Assembly (NCBI GenBank): GCA_907165135.1
Contig: OU015568.1
Coordinates: 3,046,501 to 3,110,500, forward strand
DNA length: 64,000 nt
From: Oikopleura dioica
Taxonomy: Eukaryota; Chordata; Appendicularia; Copelata; Oikopleuridae
Direction of reading: 5' to 3'
Numbering within the stretch: the first letter of the stretch is position 1; each line of letters starts with the position of its first letter. The position numbers and the translations under genes are program-made. Of the stretch, positions 55,490-64,000 are shown piece after piece. The notes beneath the pieces were generated by a model, which worked only from the letters and a program-made list of their open reading frames with translations, was not told where the DNA came from and made no database searches.

Positions 55490-58400
55490 ATGGCAAAGAA
55501 TAATCTAGCTAAGAGGAATAAAGCTAGAAGCAGAAAAAGAAAGAGTTTAGCTGTTAGAAGAAGGCAAGACAAATATGGTAGATTGCTGCCAAAAAGGTGA
55601 ACTTGGTTTTGCTGGTCTAAACCAAAATATGGAAGTGAATATATGATAAATGAAAATCATTTTTTCGGAGCAAAATTCTATCCCCCATCTTTCTTGTGCT
55701 CATCTGATAGAGCAACTCCTGAGGAGTCGATTCATATAGTTTTGAGGGTTTGAGTCATCATGAAAATACTATTTTTCAAGTACCATCTTCGGATCGTCAA
55801 TGCGCGCGTGGATTCCATATTTTGGTTTTACCCTTTTAGTTTGATTTATATTGACAGTATTGAAGTTCTCCTTCGCTAACCACTGCTTCTTCTTCGAATC
55901 TTACCGAATCGACTTGTGAAAACATCGACGATGCTCTTGTTCACCCCTATTCAAATCCCGAAAACAACGCTATTGCCGAAAACCTTGGATGGATCGATAC
56001 ATCATCCTCAACGTTTGGTCATTTCGAGGAACCTCTTGAAAGCTCGATCTACTATCATCATAATGTCGGAGATCACATTGAAGAGCAACAGATCAATGAT
56101 GTAGCAGATCGTCTTCAAAAATTACAGATCACTCATCCTACTCTGCCACAAGAATCTGAAATGTCCATTTACAATCCTGACCAACATGACCCGGTGTCAA
56201 ATGAGCCAGAAATCACAGAAACAACTCCTTTTCCAGCTGATAAATCGGTCGCCCCTGAATATGTCACGAATGTCACGAATGTCACGAATATTTCTTGCGA
56301 AGATGACTCTGATACATGCATGATTTGGTCACAATCAGCGATTGAAGAGCTTGTCAGTAACGTGGCCTGCTCAAAGTGCAACAAAAAACTAAATGTGCTC
56401 TTCTTTCAACCAGATGTGTTTCATTTCAAAGCCAAAATTACATGCGAAACTAAATACTGTCGCGGTGGATTTACTCTGGAAAACACTCCCTCTTCTATAA
56501 ACGATACGATACTTTGCGCGTCGAAATTTGCGGGAATGAGTGCGTCTCAACTGCGTAGATTTTGTTATTTCAATAATTTTGCGGTCAAGGTATTTTTATC
56601 AAAGAAAGTCCTATATTCATTTCTTTAAGAGTTTTACTCAGACTTATCCTGCTCGTTATCATCAGAACAACAAATTCTACACTCGGCGTGCTAAAATCTA
56701 CCGAGAGATAAAAGGTACAAGTCCATATTCTATTGTATTTATTTTGAGATTTGGATTATGTACCGAGGTATTTAGCAGAATGATAGAAAAGGCAAAAAGC
56801 AATTTTGTAGGAGAAAAATGTTTTTTTTTGGAGTGAACTTTTTGTCGAGGCAGAATCTGCATTCATACTTGGTTATTTCGTTGTTCGATTTCTTTGAGCA
56901 CAGCCAGGAAGTTTTTCTTCTTTATCATTTTTGTCTGGTCTAGTATCTTATCTGAACGCTTGCAATTATTTTCCGAAAAACCTACAGTGGTGTGTGGAGT
57001 TGGTGCACCCCTAGATAGCGGGTAAAAGGTGCACAAACGCATCACTCACTTTTGCTACTTCTAGAAGAAAACAATAGAAAAAGTGCGGGTCAGGGGTGCA
57101 CCAACGCAGCACTCGCTAAGGGTGCACCAACTCACTACAATATTGTAACGCCGAAGAAGTATTCCAAGCTTTTACATACCGATAGAATATATCTGCGGAT
57201 ACTCTGTAAAATTCCTTTTGAGGCGGCAAACTCCACATGATATCGACGTTGTGGAAGTCCGAAACTGGGTGGTATTTGATAAGCTTGGAAACATTTTGTC
57301 CTTTATATGCAGATCCGACAGACCAGTCCGGCTCGTCCAGGGTTTTTCTCAAGTTGCGGGAGGGAACAAGAGAGAATATTTCTTCGACCCACTTTTGTTA
57401 CTCGTCCAGCCATAACGAGCTCTTTTTCATAGTTGAATGTACTGTAAGATTTGACAACATAAGTTCAATAATCAACCTTTTCCTGAATAACGAGTTTCAT
57501 CAAATTCGACGAGTAATTCCTTGGATACCAATAGTGCAACATGTCATATGCTGTTTTTCTGATTTTCTTGAGATCCTCCCAAAGACTCTTTCTGTTTCAA
57601 AAGAAACCGCTCTGAGGATGGCCTTTTTTCATCACTGCCTCTTGGATAATCTGGAATTTGCGACAATAGTCGTCGGTTTTTGCCATTTCGAATTCCGAAT
57701 GAACGGAGGCAACTATTCAAAGGGATAGTTTTACTGTCAAAAGATCATTATTAGACATGTGTCGACCAAGATCTAATCTTAAGAATAAGGAAAATAGGTT
57801 CTATCCCTTCCTTTCGCGTTCAACAGAATCTTCCTTCATCAATGGGTCGATGAAAAACTGCGCCCAAATGTCCAGCGCTTCTCTGAACTTACCCGGCGCC
57901 ACGTCGAAATGATAGTTGGCGTATTCGAGCTCCGTACGAAAAGAGAAATGGAAAGCGATAGACAACGGTATCTGTCGATTTTATTGCATGTGAACAACTC
58001 TAAGCGGAAAAAAGTTGGCTCGCCTCAAAGAGAGATGGCGGGCGATATACATGTAGAACGAAATTTGTAAAAAATATGAGTAAGATTCAATATCAATTTG
58101 AACTTGTAGAAGTTGGCTAGTCCATTCGCGCCTTCAGCTTGCGGGTGATGATTTTGTCCTTTTGAATGATGGTTACAGTGGCTCCCCAGCCGGATGCAGC
58201 GTTTCGATCGCAACCAGAAAGCATAGTTTGTGAGACGCATTCGAAAAGCTCCTCCGCTGGCTAAAAGAGTAAGATTTGCGCGAGACCCTGGCACTCGACT
58301 TTTTCGTGAAAACTTCCGGCGCGGACGACCATACAAGCGGCCGACACTTTTCTTAATTTCTCCTCGCCCTCTTCTTCTTCTCCTTCACCGTCGCATTCGC

Positions 58401-61400
58401 TTTTCTCGAGCTCATCGGAGCTCAGGTCTTCTTCTTCTTACCGTTTCGGGCTCTCTTTCATGTTCCATGCTAAAATCGAGCTGATCTCCAGGCCTTCAGA
58501 AAAAGTACCTTTTGACATTCATGTTGGACAAATGCGTCAAAAAATCGTTGTAACTCTCCCTCTCATGAAGCGCCACATCTCTCTCGTCGAAATCATCTTC
58601 TCTACCGAGAGCGAAATCAATCGAAAACTGATTCTTCTGAGTGTCGATTCTGCGTTGCATTTCTAGCTCTAGCGCTTCGAATTCTTCGTTGAAAGCCGTC
58701 ACATCAATTGGTACGTGTGTTGGTAGAACTTTCAAAAGGAAGCTCATGTGCCAAATCTGAATAAAAAAATTAAGGACTTGCGATGAAAGACCAACAAGAA
58801 ATTCTTGACCACTACATGGAGTACTGTGCGAAGAACTCAATTATTCCTTCTTTTTCTGTTGATGGAACGTATCCTTGCAGAAAAGACTCCCCGATGTGTG
58901 CCCTCACTGTCCTGGTTCGAATTCCTGGTCAGTCAGCAAAGGTGGTTCACACACAAATAATTGCTCGCTGGAAGACATGCCAGGATCTCTCCCAGGAATG
59001 GATATAAATTACCTTTGTGAACAGGGTTCGGTATTTTGCATTCTTCGAAAAATTCGCCAAAGACGACGGTGAATATGCTCTTTTTTCGCTGTTGTAGAAG
59101 CTGCAGTAGGTGTTGAATTCTATAAGAAATATTTCATGATTCCAGAATTTGTTTAGTAATTGCCTCGATATAGTCTTTCAAAAGTTATATATTATTGAAA
59201 ATCGAATATCGACAATGAAAAACAAGTTTTGAAATCTTGATTATTGTACCTAAGAAGTGTTCGAAGGCCGCAAGCGGCTTTCTCGCTATTTTTTTCAACC
59301 AAAGTCGGTCTTACCAATTTCGAGCCACAAGTCCCCTTTTTTTATGCGAATGCCAACGAAGCTCTGTCGATTGTGGCTGTCGTTTAGCACCTGGGTAGTA
59401 GGAAAAATCTCCCTCACGATTCGGGTAAAGCCAGAAACGCCGAGAACTGGGGTTCCCTTCACGCCTGCAATTTTCAATTCTTGCATGGCTTTGGTTGTGT
59501 AATCGGTGAAGAAACCCGAGCGGGAGAGCAGCTCGTTTTCGTCGCCGAGTTCGATGCGTTTTCTGATGAAAGCACGAGCGAAATTAGCAGATGCGGCTTG
59601 GATTTGGGATTGATCCTCTCTCGGGCCATTTGCTACTAGAAAAAGTAGAGATAGAATTGAAAAATGCTACCTTGTCCAACAGGTCGCATTTTTGAGGAGT
59701 TTGGGACTTGGTAGCATTACTGTGAACTTCTTGTTGTTGGGACCGGAGAGCGGCTTGCTTGGCATGAGAGGAGTGAACAGAGTTGTGAGGAGTTGCGGGA
59801 TGGGGATTTTGAGCTTGAGATTTTTGAGAATTTACAAGAAGACGTAGTCGAGGGCAGAAAGGAAATCCGTGCGTTTGATCATCTTGGCAGTGAGATTGTA
59901 CCCCAGAAATGGGGTTGTAAGCTGAAAATATGCTTTAAAAGGGGGTCAAGATAGATTTGTTAGTGATTTCCCCTAATTATATCCAAAAAAGCTTCCTGAG
60001 GGCGTGTCAAATGAGCCTTGCTCGTCAAAGAGTCTCGAGGCTAGGGCTTTTAATCTTGCTCTGATCGGATGGAGGGACAATTGTCCGCACACAAGCCATG
60101 AGGCGCTGCACTACACCGCGCTACTAGCCAAGAGATGGGGGCGCAACGGAGCGCGCGCTGATATCAAAATCATCAGCAGGGATCAAAGTCTTTGATTCAA
60201 AGAACACTTCTCGTTGTTTTGAATATATTTATCTAGTACCAATCTAAACAAAAATTTTTTATTTTATCACCTAACAAAAAGATAAAGAATGGTAGCTGCC
60301 CGTTACATTCCTTTTATCGCGCCTTCTTTTGTTCTGCCAGAATTGGACAGATTCTCAGAATTTCTTGAACATATATTATCAAAAATACAATATTAGAACC
60401 TAAGTGCCCCTCACCACGGGGCTTCGCCCCTTAGGTCCTAAGATGCCGGGGTCTAGTCTAGGGTTACTTAGGGTTACCTGCGGTAGATTAGACGGTGATT
60501 AAATTTTTCAAAGAAGAGAAGCTTGTCGGAGTCAGTGACAGTCGGATCAATGAGCGATATCTACACGATGTAATTACAAAAACTCAAGGAGGGCTACAAT
60601 TTTTGAAGGACAATTCTGCAGAAATGACGCCCGAGCTTGTCAAAAACACTATTCTACGAGTTTGGTACCACAATGCGGGAGTGCATACTGACTGTGATGA
60701 TTCTTTTTGCTCTGGAGAAACTTGCTACTTTCCTACATCAGAAAAATTTACAAAAGAAGACTTACTTGTGGCTATCTCTAAGAGTTTTTGTGCGAAAAAA
60801 TTCGACCTGAACAAATTTGCATCTGATATTGCGACTTCGGGCGAAACAAGGTTAGACGCTCAAAACGAAAATATCTGAAGAAATTTTTAGTCGTAACGAG
60901 TCTTTCCACTCTGCCATATTTTCACGATGGCGCAAAGAATCTCCACTTAGTTACAGAACTAAAGATGAGTTTACTACATGCGTCTTCATCTCATCTTTGA
61001 GTTTTAATAACAATGAAGCTGATATTGCGGAAATACTAGCAAAAAAACTCGATCGTCAAATCTCACCTGTCATCATTAAAATGATGAGAAATGAAATCAA
61101 GAAAAGGAATGTTCAAAATAAGAAAAATGGGCCGATACAGAAAGAAAACAGGCGCAAAAAACTAAAAGATTCGAAAAAACTTAGACTCAGGTGAAAAATC
61201 CACAGATCTCAAAACAATTAATTTAATTTAGCCTTTATAACAAGAAGCATGAGTTGGAAAGGGATCGTTCAAATGCTGAAAAGAGAGAGAAGAACCAGAA
61301 CAAAAAGAAAGGTTTTCAAGTTCCAGTGAAGGAAGTGGTCCAAGTCATGCCCCCAGAAAGTTTAGTTGAAATGATGCCAATGACGGAGAAAGGGTAAACT

Positions 61401-61513
61401 TATACAGTGTAAATTTTATTCTTACCTTTTCATTAAGTTCCAAAAAAACCAAGTCAAAAGCAAGAACGCCCCTTGGAGATATTTCCAACACGAAATCTTC
61501 ATTTCAACCCTAA
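55490..61513 (+). CDS. Mutator-like transposase, probably incomplete in its catalytic core
   Basis: Exons 55490-55596, 55866-56589, 56630-56714, 58775 onward, 60492-60850, 60891-61190, 61232-61393 and 61438-61513 mostly join in phase by GT-AG. The start is very basic ([19 protein letters not shown]). The zinc-like CSKC...CETKYC and [18 protein letters not shown] segments come next, then [13 protein letters not shown]. Exon 4 has FSVDGTYP (DGT, first catalytic Asp region). A shifted frame there reads CPHC and [18 protein letters not shown], the C/H zinc region. Later exons have [13 protein letters not shown] and [12 protein letters not shown], landmarks of the Mutator-like domain. The CxNH-type part between 59,070 and 60,490 is missing and the frame breaks in exon 4, so activity is doubtful. 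Confidence 0.7.
56997..57133. mobile_element. Small inverted-repeat element (MITE-like), about 137 bp
   Basis: GAGTTGGTGCACCC at 56997-57010 recurs as its reverse complement at 57120-57133, and further GGTGCACC copies lie between them. It abuts the 3' end of the nardilysin fragment, so it probably inserted into the captured sequence. No clear target duplication. Confidence 0.4.
57166..58440 (-). pseudogene. NRDC: Captured nardilysin (M16 metallopeptidase) fragment
   Basis: Minus-strand segments follow the order of nardilysin. There is an acidic stretch, then [20 protein letters not shown] (about 58,360-58,270; vertebrate SAAALCVGVGSFADP...PGLAHFL). Next come [20 protein letters not shown] (about 57,930) and [20 protein letters not shown]. 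Further on are [13 protein letters not shown] and [20 protein letters not shown] (about 57,260; vertebrate KIHALTITWALPPQ). The zinc-site region expected between the first two segments is replaced by a proteasome exon. In-frame stops interrupt it (TGA near 57,600, where a Trp is expected, and TAA near 57,410). Intron-like gaps remain, so it was copied as DNA, not from mRNA. Confidence 0.7.
58117..58260 (-). pseudogene. PSMB3: Captured last exon of proteasome subunit beta type-3
   Basis: Directly after TTTTAG on the minus strand, 47 codons and a stop read [20 protein letters not shown], then [15 protein letters not shown] and [10 protein letters not shown]. Human PSMB3 ends [20 protein letters not shown]...[23 protein letters not shown], so the exon is intact to its stop. 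No other PSMB3 exon is present. It sits where the nardilysin fragment should encode its zinc-site region. Confidence 0.8.
58496..58770 (-). pseudogene. Unidentified antisense gene fragment
   Basis: A long open minus-strand segment ends at a GT donor (58,505) and is clearly protein-like: [20 protein letters not shown], then [20 protein letters not shown]. It lies between the nardilysin fragment and transposase exon 4, so it is probably another captured exon. I do not recognise the source. Confidence 0.45.
59264..59282. repeat. GCCGC hairpin
   Basis: AAGGCCGCAAGCGGCTTT forms a GCCGC/GCGGC hairpin like those near 16.3, 30.0 and 31.6 kb. Confidence 0.6.
59295..59960 (-). pseudogene. Unidentified antisense gene fragment within the transposase gap
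   Basis: The minus-strand frame reads [20 protein letters not shown], then [20 protein letters not shown] and ends KTDFG-stop at 59295. An upstream segment separated by a short GT-AG intron reads [20 protein letters not shown] or, in another frame, [15 protein letters not shown]. It occupies the place where the transposase core should be. Source gene not recognised. Confidence 0.4.
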
Positions 61514-62215
61514 TCAAATCGCCCAAACAAAAAATGCTATTTTCGCGGGTTCAACCAATTTATGGAAATGATTTTATGGATCTGGGCTTTGATTCGCCGG
61601 TAGGCCAAATAAAGCAATCTTATTAGTTATCCAAAAATGCACCGCCATAAATTTGTTGTGTCTATTTTTACTGAAAATTGAAACTGAAGAATAATGATCG
61701 AAAAATTTCCAATCTCACCGTCATGTCTTTGACCACGTCGCAAAGCCTATGAATTTGCATCCTCAAGTTCGTTTCATTATTTGCAAAATAAGTCTTTTTG
61801 ACTGCTATGCCGCTGCTTCTGAGTTTGCTTCGAGAAATTCTTCTGAGCTTGACTTTCAGTAATTGTTTGCAGCGTTTTGTTCTGTGCGATTAGTTGCGCT
61901 TCTACTTCACTCTAAATAGTTGTAAAATACTGGCAAATGTATCTTTCAATGAAAACAAAAAACAATGCATGGCTGCTTTTTTAGCAATCAAACAAAGTTT
62001 CTTTTCAAGAAAATATGTATTTAACTTTTCAGGATTTTGAACTTTGATCATAGCATGAAGATGGATTGGAACTTTGAAATAGCTTTCAATTATTTACAAA
62101 AGTGAGGAAGAAAAGAGAGAGGCGCTAGAAATTACGCTTGAAAGGAAAAAAATAACGACCCGCGCTGAAATTTGAAACAAGGGCAGCTCGTGGGTATGTT
62201 GCAAGTTATCTAGTA

Positions 62216-62338
62216 ATGAACTCTGAAGACGCTGATAAAAAAAACGAGGGAGTGGCAGATTCAAATTTGTACAGGAGGCAATGGTCTAAGATTGACCACA
62301 AATTGGAAGAATTCAAAGTGTCTTCGCGAATGAATTGA
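62216..62338 (+). CDS. 40-codon ORF inside the Mutator-like element
   Basis: ATG 62216 to TGA 62338 encodes a charged peptide (MNSEDADKKNEGVADSNLYR, then QWSKIDHKLEEFKVSSRMN). It could be one exon of an element-encoded accessory protein or chance. Confidence 0.25.
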   Translation: MNSEDADKKNEGVADSNLYRRQWSKIDHKLEEFKVSSRMN

Positions 62339-62581
62339 GCTCTTTTAGCGAGTGCTCCTGAATATGATCAGCAGATTTCTAGCTCGGTTTCCGTCGCGTG
62401 GCTGCATATCTAAAGACGTGGCTAGAATTATGCTAGAATAGCACTCCGATGTACCTTGCATTGATGATTTAGAGCCAAAACTTGGACTTTGATGAATGTA
62501 TTGAAGTACTGTCCCAGGTTGTCCATCTTGTATGCACCATTTTCGAAAGACATACCATTCGACGAGTTCGATTTTGGCTTC

Positions 62582-62996
62582 TCAAGCCGCCTTTTGAAGG
62601 TTTGTTGCTCGCTTTATTTTATTGTTGTCGCACACTTTGAAGGTTGAAAAATCTTCTTCTTCTGTCAGAATCGAGTTTCCATGGAGTGCTTGCTGCGGTT
62701 CTGAAGATACGCCTTTGAAGATAAAGCAATAAAAATATAGAATATTGATAGGATAATTATGTTAAGATGTATTTACCTCTTCGAGAGTCATTTTCCACCG
62801 TCTTAGGGCTCTCACTTGGATCCAAACTTGAAACCTGCTCATTTGAAGTGTATTCCGTTGACTGGTTCTCTTCTGGAGACATCTCACTGAAAGAACAATT
62901 TGTCTGGATATTTGCACGATTTGCGTAACAAACCTTGGAAAACAGTTTTTCTCTTCCATGACGATCTCCAGCGCGTGTTTTTGAAGCAGTGATCAT
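62582..62996 (-). CDS. Second element-encoded protein, two exons, convergent to transposase
   Basis: Exon 1 (62996-62777) and exon 2 (62700-62582) join in phase 1 through a 76-nt GT-AG intron to give 112 residues. The N-terminus is basic (MITASKTRAGDRHGREKLF). The middle is Ser/Glu-rich and acidic (SPEENQSTEYTSNEQVSSLD), and the end is Lys/Asn-rich. It lies just inside the right inverted repeat and faces the transposase. This recalls the two convergent genes of maize MuDR, though no sequence relation is claimed. Function unknown. Confidence 0.45.
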
Positions 62997-63253
62997 TTCT
63001 AATAATAACAGCTATCGTAAATTTTACGAATCTTTTAAAAATTAATTGAATATAACAGCAGATTTTGGATAAAAAAGTATCATTAATTGAATTGTTTTCT
63101 TGGGGAGCATATTTTATAAATTGTTAAATTTCTAATATAAATAGTAGTATGGTAAAAAAATAAATAGTGTTCACGGTTTCGTTGCAAGTTCTCGCAGTTT
63201 CTCTCGAAAAAATGAAAATGGGCCTCTCCTCCACGAGAGTTCTCACCGCTCTT

Positions 63254-63609
63254 TGATTGGTCGCGCGCGAGCGAATCATCAACGAGAAAGAAGAAGAGAT
63301 TGAATAGAAGAAGGCGCTAGAATATAAATTTGGTCGAGTTTTGAAATTTTGAAGCCCTAAGAAGCTAGATTGATAGTTTCTTATTATAATACACGGTTTA
63401 GTTTTAGCGATTTAATGGAAAATTTTCGAGAAAAAGTGATCGTAAGATTTCAAATCGCTCTAGAGAGAAATTTTCCTGAAAAAAAATTTTGAAAAACATC
63501 AGATTTGAATTCTACAGACGATTTTAGGTAGGAACTGTCTTGAAATGAAAAAATTTTATCGTCCCATTTCGGCGCTACAAAAGTGCCTTGAGAACGGCTA
63601 TATCCTTAA
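63254..63609. repeat. Right 356-bp terminal inverted repeat
   Basis: Exact reverse complement of 54877-55232 by eye. It contains a possible trans-splice acceptor (CGATTTTAG) and the ATG at 63545 of the ORF that leaves the window. Confidence 0.9.
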
Positions 63610-64000
63610 CCGACCCATACCAAGTTCTCCAACTGGCAGAGTCGATAAATGCTACTATTATGCTCCAGATTACAACCTGAATCGATTTGAAGAGGCTCAA
63701 GGTTATATTGCCAGTAACCACTTTAACGCAAAAGTTTCTTCAACAAGCTTGAGAGGAGTGTTTTATCTGATTAGTGTTCAACTGGGCGACTTTTTCATAA
63801 AGCTGTCAACAACAGTTTCTTTGAACAGGATTCGAAAAGACGAGCAACTGGAGAAAGGGTGGAGAAAGAAAGAAATTCACTTCCCGACAGAGTTTAGAGA
63901 CCTAGACCCTGTTCATGTCGTCCCTCTGGCAATAGTTGAAAAGATAGTCTTGAAAAAGATTGATCTCTATTCTTTTGAACTTGAAAAAGACCGATCTGGG
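63545..64000 (+). CDS. ORF starting in the right inverted repeat and leaving the window
   Basis: ATG 63545 opens a frame that stays open to the window end (152 codons). The first 21-22 codons (MKKFYRPISALQKCLENGYI) lie in the inverted repeat. The rest (FEEAQGYIASNHFNAKVSST, LRGVFYLISVQLGDFFIKLS) lies in flanking sequence. Composition and length look like a real protein. CGATTTTAG about 20 bases upstream could be a spliced-leader acceptor. Either the true element extends further right, or the repeat gave a neighbouring gene a new start. No family recognised. Confidence 0.5.
   Translation, partial: MKKFYRPISALQKCLENGYILNRPIPSSPTGRVDKCYYYAPDYNLNRFEEAQGYIASNHFNAKVSSTSLRGVFYLISVQLGDFFIKLSTTVSLNRIRKDEQLEKGWRKKEIHFPTEFRDLDPVHVVPLAIVEKIVLKKIDLYSFELEKDRSG

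Larger units (their letters stand above)
54877..63609. mobile_element. Mutator-like element, 8.7 kb, with 356-bp inverted ends
   Basis: It is bounded by inverted repeats (54877-55232 and 63254-63609) that read as identical base for base, implying a young element or gene conversion. Inside is a plus-strand transposase gene (55490-61513) and a convergent minus-strand gene (62582-62996). Antisense host-gene fragments lie within the transposase introns. Long inverted ends plus a Mutator-type transposase fit the Mutator superfamily. However, the expected 8-11 bp target duplication is not visible. Both arms simply start at TTAA. Confidence 0.75.

Noticed and set aside
55684-55760. tRNA-like sequence in transposase intron 1
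   Set aside because: A D-arm-like GCTCATCTGATAGAGC is present, but the T arm and B box do not fit and the acceptor stem is unpaired.
54877-63609. Polinton/Maverick interpretation of the large inverted-repeat element
   Set aside because: No DNA polymerase B, integrase, protease or capsid-like genes were seen; the protein present has Mutator-like features.

Overview
This window looks like a gene-dense stretch of an appendicularian tunicate genome, most likely Oikopleura or a close relative. The reasons are animal genes (type IV collagen, COX4, AAR2, site-2 protease, scramblase, a KASH protein), introns mostly of about 25-60 nt, genes spaced tens to hundreds of bases apart, several introns that only fit if their ends are GA-AG or GG-AG, and start codons lying just after a T-rich AG, as expected of spliced-leader acceptors. 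The species is an inference, because nothing could be searched. Exon borders were set by hand from splice motifs, reading phase and protein homology.

Layout. At 0.4-3.2 kb are a small secreted protein (+) and a heparan sulfate 2-O-sulfotransferase (-). At 5.5-9.1 kb is a single-pass membrane protein gene whose intron holds a 2.7 kb hAT-like element with a 56-bp minisatellite. At 10.1-15.8 kb is a complete type IV collagen chain (-), reconstructed to 1739 residues with both halves of the NC1 domain. At 16.6-23.3 kb (-) are COX4, AAR2 (70 bases upstream of COX4, probably one operon), an acidic unrecognised gene and a C-type-lectin-like gene. At 23.6-25.3 kb (+) is a tandem pair of related coiled-coil genes. 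At 27.8 kb (+) is a RING protein. At 32-42 kb (+) are a catalytically altered secreted PLA2-like protein, a short secreted protein, a phospholipid scramblase, MBTPS2 (site-2 protease) and a GAL3ST-type sulfotransferase, then two small genes. At 43.2-47.6 kb (-) is a compact nesprin-like gene ending in a KASH domain, and at 49.2-50.2 kb (+) a Cys-rich membrane protein.

From 50.3 kb to the end the window is mostly transposon. A second hAT-like element (50,299-54,597; perfect 8-bp target duplication, 20-bp inverted ends) carries another 56-bp minisatellite sharing a 35-bp core with the first. Next to it is an 8.7 kb element (54,877-63,609) bounded by 356-bp inverted repeats that read as identical. 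It encodes a Mutator-like transposase in at least eight exons. Antisense fragments of host genes (nardilysin and proteasome subunit beta-3) lie inside its introns, and part of the catalytic core could not be found. The right-hand inverted repeat supplies the start of an ORF that runs off the window.

The most noteworthy material is the pair of minisatellite-bearing hAT-like elements with RNA polymerase III-type tRNA-like units, and the gene-capturing Mutator-like element.
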